A stretch of DNA of 27,513 bases from Alphaproteobacteria bacterium (GTDB lineage: Bacteria; Pseudomonadota; Alphaproteobacteria; RF32; CAG-239), in the NCBI GenBank assembly GCA_900767645.1, contig CAAFZY010000016.1, positions 1 through 27,513 on the forward strand. Direction: 5' to 3'. Shown here piece after piece: positions 14,824 through 22,275 of this stretch (position 1 is the first letter of the stretch; every line of letters starts with the position of its first letter). The notes under the pieces are model-generated. The model was given only the letters and a program-made list of their open reading frames with translations. It was not told the DNA's origin and did no database searches. The translations under genes and the position numbers were made by a program.

Positions 14824-17800
14824 TTAAGTTTTCGAATTGTTGTCGGGTTTCAGTCCAAGTTTTGCGGCATTTTGAAGCAAGGCATCGCTTAAAGCTCTGA
14901 TGGTGTCAACATCCTTTTTTTCAACAGAATTTTTCAATACGGCAAGGTTTGCTTCAATCCTCATTCGGTCGGAAGCGCTTAATTTATCGATATCTTGAGC
15001 CAAGGCTTGTTCGGTAGCTTCTATGTTGGCATAAGCGGCATCGCGAGCTTCCGATAAGTTATATTGTGAACGGTGTTGAGGCGCAGTTATATAACTTGAG
15101 CCTACGCCGTGCGCTTTGCCGGTGCGAACTTGTTCGGCGTGCAAATTAATATCAGCATCGCTAAACCCGAACATGGCGGCATCTGCATCCATTCCGGCTG
15201 CAAAAGTGCCATCGCCGTTCAGCGGTTTCATATATTTATGCAGGCGGTAATATTCATCGGCAAATTCATATGATAAGTTGGCATCACCGTCTCTGTATGT
15301 GGTGGTCGCTTTCATGATACCGTTATCAACAATGGCGGTGTAACTGCCGTCAGATGCGGTTTGTTTAAATTCAGAAAGCATCTGATTACCATTTGCTCCG
15401 CCGAAAGTTGTGTTAAGTTCAATTGTGCTGCCGTCGGCATTGGTTTGTACAAAGCGCAAACTTCCGTTTTTATCTATGGTAACATCTCGTGAGGCAAAAC
15501 CGGAGCTGATGCCAATGCCGCGGCGCTTCATAATTTCAAGCGCAATGGCAGTGTCCAGTGTTTTTTTATCAAAGTTTGTACCGGCTTTAATCTGTTCCAG
15601 CATATTGGAGTTTATAGTGCCGTCTTTATTAACCAGATGACTAATTACAGTGGGCTTAAAGGCAAAGTCTTGCTGCATTACATTGCCGTTTCTGTCGGTG
15701 ATGCTGCGTACCGACATCAAACTGTCCGAAGTAACATGTACGCGGCTCTCGTTATGAACTCCGACTTCTTTTTGTTTAAATGCCGCGTTGCGCTGAGCAA
15801 ACTGCTGAACAGCCGAACCGTCTTTGGCAACTTTAGAGAGTAGCTCCATACGTAAAGAATTTTTCTGTTTATTAATATGAAATTCACCGTTTTCATCTTT
15901 TGAGGCGGTTAAAGTTACTTTTTCGCCCAAAGCATTGCGGTGGCTCAGTTCATAACCGATAATATTGCCGTCATCGTCCGTTATGGCGGTGCCTTCTTTC
16001 ATGATTTTTTCCAAACGGTATTGGTTGGCGGCATCGCGCATATTATTGCCGAGCTCATTACGCAAACTTTGTTTTTCTTTCGACCACAACTCTTTGCCGT
16101 CCGGCCCGACGGTAACGCGACGGGTAACTTTTTGCCCCAAAAAGTTGCGTGTGGTGCGTTCAAAAACCTTATTGCCGTCAGCATCGGTGGTGCTTCTGTC
16201 CGCGCCGTTTTTAACTTTGTTTATGCGATAATTGTTACGCATTTGTCTTAGTCTGGAGCCGACAAAATAATCGCCGACCTGCAAGCCTGCTTTGCCAACC
16301 GCTTTGCCGGCCTTGGCAGTTGCCGAGGCTGCTTTTTTGCCTGCTTGGGCAAACGCGCCGCCGACACTGCGTCCCATATTATCTAAATCAGCGCCTTTGG
16401 CAAATTTATCGGCAAACATTTTGGCTTGATCTAAAAACACCCAACCGAGCAAGCAGACTACCACCAGTTGCATGCCGGTAACACCCCAATAGGCCAAACC
16501 GTTAATCGGGTTTACTAAAAAGTCCCAACCGGTATTGTCACTGGCATAATTTTCAACGCGGCGCATAAATTGCTCAACTACCGTCATGATTATATAAAGA
16601 ATAATGCTTAAAAATACAAAGTTAAACATGGCGTTCATAAAAAAGTTCCATATTTTGCCCAAATATTTTGAAGTAAGCTTAAATGCCCAAGCGCCGATGG
16701 CGGCAGGTGCCAATGCCGCGGCAATAGCCATTTGCATCACCGCGTCAATCAAACACCACGGGAACGCAAGCAACAGAACAAGCCCTCCGATATAAAGCAC
16801 AATGCCGGTAATTAAATACGGAAAAGACGGGATAATATATTTAATCACAGCTTTGGGTTTCCATGCAACGCACATTGCCTGCCGCCCGAACGCCATTATT
16901 TTGCTGACGCCGTCTTGCATGCTTTTTATACTGCAAAGAATGTTTTTACCCATTGAAGCCGGTAATCCGCCGGCAGAGTTGCCGGTAAATTCAGAATCAT
17001 AGCCTATAATTTTGCCGCTGATGTCAGATGAACAACTGTTTTCGGTGCCGGTGATGGTTTGTGAAAATTGCATGCCGGTATTGAAAACAGGCTCAAGCGA
17101 ATAATGCATAACTTGAAAATAGTTGCCTTTCAAAATCAGCACTACCAACAAAACCTTAAATGCCTGCAATAAATATTCCTGAATCATTTTGCTCGGATTT
17201 TTAACTTCAACCGCAGTCACGTGCTTTAGTACAAATATGGCGGTCCATAGGGCAAAGCAAACCAAAACCAAATTGGCAATGCCGTCAGCCAGTGCCATAT
17301 ATGATTTTAAGGCGATTTTGCTTGAAGTGTTAAAAATGGCGGTAAATAAAGGACAGAACCAACATTCGTCGCCTTTCGGCAAAAATTGCTCCAACCCGCA
17401 ACCGGTTACCGCGGCATATCCGGAAGAAGCGCCGCCGGTGTATCCGGTGTCGCTGCTCGGGTCTGGCTGCATTTGTCCTTTTCCGGTAGCTGCTGATTTT
17501 TCGGCTTTGGCTTCATCGCCGAGTTTTTCCCATTCGTTTGAGCCTTTTTTATTTTGACATTGATTAACATCATAAGAGCAACCGCCGCAAAATGTTTGGA
17601 TATCGTCGCACAGCGGATTGATTATTGATGTTTTAAGCGCGGCATATCCTTTTGACCAGTCGCCGCTGTGAATTTCAAAGTGCAGGTGCGGGCCATAAGG
17701 TTTGCAGGCGCCGTTTTTGTTAGGATAATCACATGATTCTCCGGTGCGGCTGCTGTAATTTGAACCGCCGACCAAACCGATGGGTTGTCCTTTTTTAACT

Positions 17801-18375
17801 GTTCCGCCGGTTACCAAAAAAGCTTTAAGGTGCATATAAACCGAAATATACTTACTGTCACAACCTGAGCCTCCGCCGTTGCCCGCAGTGCATTGACATT
17901 GTTTTTCGTGCTCTATCATAATAGTGCGCCCGCCGCCGCCGAGCCATTTTGCCCATACCACTTTCCCGTTGGCGGCCGCGGTTACGGTAGTTCCGGCGGT
18001 GGCGGCATAGTCGGTTCCTTCATGATTGCGCGGTTTAGGATTACCGCCGGCGCCGTTGGCGCGATAGCAGTTTGTTTCCGCCACACGGTTAATGCTTGCC
18101 ACCGGCATGGTATCAAGGCAAGAGCTTGATTTGGCGTTTTGGTTCATAATGCAGTTGGGATCAACGTCAAAACGCTTGCCGCTGGGGCAATTATTTAAAA
18201 GTTTTCCGTTGGTGCCGGTTGCAAGTTTGCAGGTGCCGTTATTACATGATTTTCCGCCGCAAGTGCTGCCGCCCCTCATTTGTTGGGCATAAGAAACAGA
18301 CGGCAACAGATATAATCCGGCGGTAAAAATTATACCGCAGAGCCATATCATTATATGTTTTTGTTTCCGTCTCAT
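14824..18375 (-). CDS. M23 metallopeptidase-VirB6/TrbL-like fusion protein, 1183 aa
   Basis: Last gene of the VirB6-like operon. The chosen start (18375) gives a signal peptide ending SVSYA and has AGGAG overlapping the previous stop. A Cys-rich segment (~30-110) leads into a LytM-type M23 domain (~115-240) with intact zinc ligands: HEGTD (His118, Asp122) and HLHFE (His230, His232), plus YMH (His182). Two Cys-bearing insertions lie in it. Residues ~338-653 are VirB6-like: CWFCPLF, then several membrane helices, with WAFK near 563. The ~530-residue tail is soluble and has two copies of a ~50-residue unit (DADGNKVFERTTRN... and DDDGNIIGYELSHRN...). The peptidase should cut peptidoglycan cross-bridges in the periplasm, which would open the wall for the apparatus, a job usually done by separate VirB1-type enzymes. 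Confidence 0.85.
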   Translation of the reverse strand: MRRKQKHIMIWLCGIIFTAGLYLLPSVSYAQQMRGGSTCGGKSCNNGTCKLATGTNGKLLNNCPSGKRFDVDPNCIMNQNAKSSSCLDTMPVASINRVAETNCYRANGAGGNPKPRNHEGTDYAATAGTTVTAAANGKVVWAKWLGGGGRTIMIEHEKQCQCTAGNGGGSGCDSKYISVYMHLKAFLVTGGTVKKGQPIGLVGGSNYSSRTGESCDYPNKNGACKPYGPHLHFEIHSGDWSKGYAALKTSIINPLCDDIQTFCGGCSYDVNQCQNKKGSNEWEKLGDEAKAEKSAATGKGQMQPDPSSDTGYTGGASSGYAAVTGCGLEQFLPKGDECWFCPLFTAIFNTSSKIALKSYMALADGIANLVLVCFALWTAIFVLKHVTAVEVKNPSKMIQEYLLQAFKVLLVVLILKGNYFQVMHYSLEPVFNTGMQFSQTITGTENSCSSDISGKIIGYDSEFTGNSAGGLPASMGKNILCSIKSMQDGVSKIMAFGRQAMCVAWKPKAVIKYIIPSFPYLITGIVLYIGGLVLLLAFPWCLIDAVMQMAIAAALAPAAIGAWAFKLTSKYLGKIWNFFMNAMFNFVFLSIILYIIMTVVEQFMRRVENYASDNTGWDFLVNPINGLAYWGVTGMQLVVVCLLGWVFLDQAKMFADKFAKGADLDNMGRSVGGAFAQAGKKAASATAKAGKAVGKAGLQVGDYFVGSRLRQMRNNYRINKVKNGADRSTTDADGNKVFERTTRNFLGQKVTRRVTVGPDGKELWSKEKQSLRNELGNNMRDAANQYRLEKIMKEGTAITDDDGNIIGYELSHRNALGEKVTLTASKDENGEFHINKQKNSLRMELLSKVAKDGSAVQQFAQRNAAFKQKEVGVHNESRVHVTSDSLMSVRSITDRNGNVMQQDFAFKPTVISHLVNKDGTINSNMLEQIKAGTNFDKKTLDTAIALEIMKRRGIGISSGFASRDVTIDKNGSLRFVQTNADGSTIELNTTFGGANGNQMLSEFKQTASDGSYTAIVDNGIMKATTTYRDGDANLSYEFADEYYRLHKYMKPLNGDGTFAAGMDADAAMFGFSDADINLHAEQVRTGKAHGVGSSYITAPQHRSQYNLSEARDAAYANIEATEQALAQDIDKLSASDRMRIEANLAVLKNSVEKKDVDTIRALSDALLQNAAKLGLKPDNNSKT

Positions 18376-18388
18376 TTCGGTTTTGCTC

Positions 18389-20185
18389 CTACTCAATGTT
18401 GGTCCAATTTGCATATTCTTCTTTTTCTCTTTTAATCTTTTCCAAAGCCTCATCTGCTTCTTGTTCGGCATTCCATTCCGCTTGTCGTGCGGCTCTTTGC
18501 TGTGCCGATGATTTATTGCGCTGCATTTTATCGCCGACTGATTTTAATAAGCTGCCGGTTGCGTTTGCAACTCCTTTAATATGCAACAAATGAGCTGCGC
18601 CTTTGGCTGCGACAACCGGGGCTTTGACAGCAGTTGCCGTCAGTGCTACCGGAGCTTTCAGTATTCCGCCGGCAAGCGATACATGAGCTTTTAAGGTTGC
18701 CCGTATTGCCGCTTTGCCTAAAGCCTCAATGCCGTTGTCATCAACATTATCGGCAAAGGCTTCATTAATTCCGTTGTTAATTTTCTTAACCGCATTATTA
18801 ACCGGATTGTTGATACGGCTTTTAACATTGTCAATAGCATCGGTTGCCTTATTGAGTTTATCAAAAACCGTAGTGTATTTTTTATCAAAATTATCAAATT
18901 TTTCATGGGCTTCATGCGCAACTTTTGAAAATTTTGAGTTGCCGGCGGCAGTATCAATGGCTTCATCGTTTTTGTCAGCCCACCCGTCAACTTTATCTTG
19001 AACGGAATCAATTCGACCGCGTAAACTGTTCTTTAATTCGGCACTGGCTTTTTTGCCGAGTACAACCCTGCCTAATCCGCCTACCACGGCGCTGGTTGCT
19101 CCGCGGGCGATTCCGGCGCCGACGCCGGTTGTAAATTTAGCGGTTTTGCGTCCGGCTTGTTTGGCGGCGGTTAATGGGTGCGACGCATAATAAGCGGCTT
19201 TTTTAATTTGTTGATTATACTCGCCTGAAAGTAATTTTCCGGCGCCGACCGTTGCTCGTCCCATTTGGGTTCTGGCAACATCTCCCGCCCACATAGCAGC
19301 CGGCTGAACGGCTTTTTTCTTAACAAAATCCATGCCTTGTGTCATACTGCCGTGTATCGGTGAGGCTTTGCCGAATGTTTGGTCGGGGAAAAATTTATCG
19401 GCGTAATCGGCAACAACGGAGCCTACCAATTTCATTGAATATAACAATGTAAACAAAACAATTAAAAAGTGGGTGCTTGCAAGGCTGAAATTTTCAGCGA
19501 CTTCATCGGTTTTGTCGTTATCAATATCGGCAAAAATTTCTTCTAATCCGCCGCCCGATGCGCCGATTAAATTAAGCGCGTATGAAACGCCTAAGGCTAA
19601 AAACACAAAGATTGCGGCGCTGCGCAGCATAATGCTGATTAAAGCCGATAATTTATCTTTAGTTGCCGGAAACGGCCAAAGAGCCACGCCGATTGGCAAC
19701 ATAATGATGGCAAAACCAAGCTTAAAGGCAATATCCACCAAGTAAAAGGTGATACTGAGCGTAAGCATAAATCCGAAAAAGTAAATAACAGCGCCGCAGA
19801 GCCATACCGAAAGGTTTGGTATTTTAAATAAGGTTACTCCCAAAATAGTGGCGCTTTTTGCACCGGGTCCTACCGCATGGCAGGTGAGGGCGTGTCCCAA
19901 TACCAAAACAAAAGATGAAGCATCGCTGATTTCTTTGGTAGTGTTAAAAATACTCAGCATTACCGAATCCGGAATAATTCCGCCGCCGATTGATTTTACG
20001 CGAGCCGGAGAGGCCAACGCTCCGGCTTGTATTTCCGAGCAGATACTTTCACGTTCGGCTTTACTGAGCTTGCGCCCGTAATCTTCGGCGCTTGAGGCTG
20101 ATATGCCGCAGGCAAAGAGTATAATTGCCGCCGTCAGCAGCGTGCAAAATATTTTTTGTATTATATTCAATTTATTTTGCCGCAT
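18389..20185 (-). CDS. VirB6/TrbL-like protein, C-terminal half of a split gene, 598 aa
   Basis: Begins with its own signal peptide (IILFACGISASSA, about 15-32), then a short periplasmic part with a few Cys, then the second group of VirB6-like helices (about 120-290) including the landmark WPFPATK at 170-176, which matches WPFK, WAFK and VPFK in its neighbours. It lacks the first-helix block and the CxxC motif; those are in the preceding 248-aa protein. A long soluble tail (~300-598) is rich in Lys, Ala and Asn, mostly helical, with a Gly/Ala-rich hydrophobic patch near 490-550. The start at 20185 is 1 nt after the previous stop, with GGAG 9 nt upstream; a start at 20200 would overlap more. 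Role: part of the channel in the inner membrane. Confidence 0.8.
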   Translation of the reverse strand: MRQNKLNIIQKIFCTLLTAAIILFACGISASSAEDYGRKLSKAERESICSEIQAGALASPARVKSIGGGIIPDSVMLSIFNTTKEISDASSFVLVLGHALTCHAVGPGAKSATILGVTLFKIPNLSVWLCGAVIYFFGFMLTLSITFYLVDIAFKLGFAIIMLPIGVALWPFPATKDKLSALISIMLRSAAIFVFLALGVSYALNLIGASGGGLEEIFADIDNDKTDEVAENFSLASTHFLIVLFTLLYSMKLVGSVVADYADKFFPDQTFGKASPIHGSMTQGMDFVKKKAVQPAAMWAGDVARTQMGRATVGAGKLLSGEYNQQIKKAAYYASHPLTAAKQAGRKTAKFTTGVGAGIARGATSAVVGGLGRVVLGKKASAELKNSLRGRIDSVQDKVDGWADKNDEAIDTAAGNSKFSKVAHEAHEKFDNFDKKYTTVFDKLNKATDAIDNVKSRINNPVNNAVKKINNGINEAFADNVDDNGIEALGKAAIRATLKAHVSLAGGILKAPVALTATAVKAPVVAAKGAAHLLHIKGVANATGSLLKSVGDKMQRNKSSAQQRAARQAEWNAEQEADEALEKIKREKEEYANWTNIE

Positions 20186-20186
20186 C

Positions 20187-20933
20187 TCAGTTATCTCCAT
20201 AATTATCTTCCGATACGCCGGTATTGGCGGCAATAATTGCGCTGCCCCAATCGGTGCCGGCATTCATAATCGGCTCCAAAGTGTAATGTAAAATAGTTTG
20301 GATACCGGAGTTAATAATTACAAAAGCCAAGTAAATTTTAAAAAATTGTATCATTAAATCTTGAATCATCTTGCGAGGTTCAACGGTGGTAAATGACGAT
20401 ACGCTTTTTAAGATGTAAAAAGCTATCCATATTAATGATGCAACCACTAAAATGGCGTTGGCTGCCTCGCGCGATACCTGATAAGCTTTGGCCGCGGCTT
20501 TAATAAATGCGGACGAAAGCGTTTCGACAATTTCGCAACTGTAACAAGTTGAACCGTACATAGCCTTTAAGTTAGAGGTTATGCACTTTTGCCCTTGCTT
20601 ATCAAGTCCGGATATGCGCAAGCCTAAAATTTTGGTTTTTGACGAGCCGCTGATGCCGCCGATACTTGATGATGAGCAACGCCGCGGCACTTTGGCGTCT
20701 TTACTTAAACAGCGGAATACCTCTGTTTCGGTTTTGAGCAAAAAGTTGCCGCTTTTTACTACGCATAAATAGCAACGTTGAGTGCCCATATTGCAGTTTA
20801 CCGGCTGATTGCCGACTGTGCCGCAAACAATGGTGTAGTTATCGTCAAGAGCCGCCGCCGTGCCGCTGAAAATAAATAAAGCAAGCAGAAAAGCAACAAG
20901 AGCAATGCAGGGATTGAGTATGTTTTTTATCAT
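20187..20933 (-). CDS. VirB6/TrbL-like protein, N-terminal half of a split gene, Cys-rich, 248 aa
   Basis: A signal peptide (cleavage after GTAAA, ~28) precedes a ~110-residue periplasmic region with nine Cys up to the CYSC motif at 130-133. That many pairs suggests disulfide bonds formed in the periplasm. Then come two membrane helices (about 157-177 and 195-210) and HYTLEPIMNAG, which matches HYSLEPVFNTG in the M23 fusion protein. Full-length neighbours go on for hundreds of residues after this motif; this one stops ~25 residues later, and the next gene supplies the remaining helices. It overlaps the preceding gene by 4 bp (ATGA) and is followed within 1 nt by the next start, so the two halves should be made together. 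Confidence 0.8.
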   Translation of the reverse strand: MIKNILNPCIALVAFLLALFIFSGTAAALDDNYTIVCGTVGNQPVNCNMGTQRCYLCVVKSGNFLLKTETEVFRCLSKDAKVPRRCSSSSIGGISGSSKTKILGLRISGLDKQGQKCITSNLKAMYGSTCYSCEIVETLSSAFIKAAAKAYQVSREAANAILVVASLIWIAFYILKSVSSFTTVEPRKMIQDLMIQFFKIYLAFVIINSGIQTILHYTLEPIMNAGTDWGSAIIAANTGVSEDNYGDN

Positions 20934-22261
20934 TCTTTGTCCCTCCCTGCCATTTTGTTTAAGAAGTTACCGACAGATTGTGCTTTATCTTTGGCGGCTT
21001 GCGCCGTCGGACTTTTTTCAGCCATTTTGGCAAGTCCTGAGCCGATACCGCCGGTTACAAAGCCAAGCAATTTTTTGCCGGCCCAAGCTGCCAGTTTGGC
21101 AATTTTTTTCTGGAAATCGGTACCGCCGGCGCCTTTAACCAATGAGTTCGCCATGCTGACGGCAAGCCCGATGCTTTTTAATACCAAAAAGGCAATTAAA
21201 ATCATGCAAAGCATAATAACGCCAAATTCCTGATAAGCTTGCTTATCACCCAAATAGTCATAATTGTCATTAATAACCGTTTGCATTGCGAGCATGGCCA
21301 TAGTGGTTACAATGGCTATGCACATCATAATTGCCGATGAGTTCAAAATGGTCATTAATCCTTCTTTTGCCCATTTGCGGCTGAATTTAAACGGAACGGC
21401 CAAAATCAGGCACGGTAATAAAATTACCACAATGTTCATGCGGAAGATGCTGTCAATCAAATAAAAAACAAAGGCAACTTTAACAATTACAAAAATACAA
21501 AAGATTAGCGCACCTGAAACCCAGCTGGTTAAGCTGGTTGCGGCTAACATTTCTTTGGCAATTAAAAAGCCCATTTGCAATCTGTCACTGGTGGCGCAAA
21601 CCAAACATTGCATCATTTCCGACGGACCGCTTGGAAACGAGGCTTGTCCGTTTGAGTAGCCGGCGGCAGTAAGTTCCGGAGCTTTGCAAATTAAAGAGTT
21701 GGTATAAATCATGCAGGTGCTGCCAATCATTTGCCCTTTGGGATTAATTTGTTCATCGGCTCCGGCAAGTTCCACAATTCGGCTCCCGTATTCCAAAAAG
21801 GCATAGTAAATCGGGAAGATGAGTTTATTCAACACAAAAAGCAAAAAGGTGGTTGATGAGGCTAAAATTCCGCACAACAGACACAAAAACGCCATGCGCG
21901 AAACTTCGGTCCATACTTCTGCCGGCGCTTCTTCAACTACGGAACTGACATGTTTTAAAAGCCTGATTGAAAGCCAAATTGCAAATGCCACCATAATAAA
22001 CGGCATAGCGCTGCCGGTAACTTTAGGATAGGCTTTCATCGATGATTCGCTCATGGCATTGTAAAACATATTCAAAAGTCCGGCTTGCCAACAAGCGCGC
22101 TGCTCTTCATCAAGCTCGCTTTCTTCTCCTTCAAGCTCAATACCGGTAATATCGGCGTTGTCGGTTTGGTCGGAGGTGCAGCCGATAAGGCTTAAAGCCA
22201 GAAAGATTATCATCAATCCGGTTTTAAGTAATTTTAATATGTCTTGCAACAACCGCTTCAT
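20930..22261 (-). CDS. VirB6/TrbL-like polytopic lipoprotein, 443 aa
   Basis: A lipobox (LSLIGC, Cys28) after a hydrophobic stretch makes this a probable lipoprotein, unusual for a polytopic inner-membrane protein. The hydrophobic body (about 65-385) follows the same plan as its neighbours: one Cys near the first helix (RACWQAGLLNMFYNA), then AIWLSIRLLKHVSS (compare ALWTAIFVLKHVTA in the M23 fusion), a periplasmic loop with several Cys, and VPFKFSRKWAKEG where others have WPFK or WAFK. The tail is short (~55 residues) and basic/Ala-rich. GAAAGG-type upstream sites are weak; the gap to the preceding gene is only 14 bp. Likely an inner-membrane channel subunit of the secretion apparatus. Membership in the VirB6 superfamily is inferred from helix layout and shared motifs. 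Confidence 0.8.
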   Translation of the reverse strand: MKRLLQDILKLLKTGLMIIFLALSLIGCTSDQTDNADITGIELEGEESELDEEQRACWQAGLLNMFYNAMSESSMKAYPKVTGSAMPFIMVAFAIWLSIRLLKHVSSVVEEAPAEVWTEVSRMAFLCLLCGILASSTTFLLFVLNKLIFPIYYAFLEYGSRIVELAGADEQINPKGQMIGSTCMIYTNSLICKAPELTAAGYSNGQASFPSGPSEMMQCLVCATSDRLQMGFLIAKEMLAATSLTSWVSGALIFCIFVIVKVAFVFYLIDSIFRMNIVVILLPCLILAVPFKFSRKWAKEGLMTILNSSAIMMCIAIVTTMAMLAMQTVINDNYDYLGDKQAYQEFGVIMLCMILIAFLVLKSIGLAVSMANSLVKGAGGTDFQKKIAKLAAWAGKKLLGFVTGGIGSGLAKMAEKSPTAQAAKDKAQSVGNFLNKMAGRDKE

Positions 22262-22275
22262 ATTATACCCTTTTA

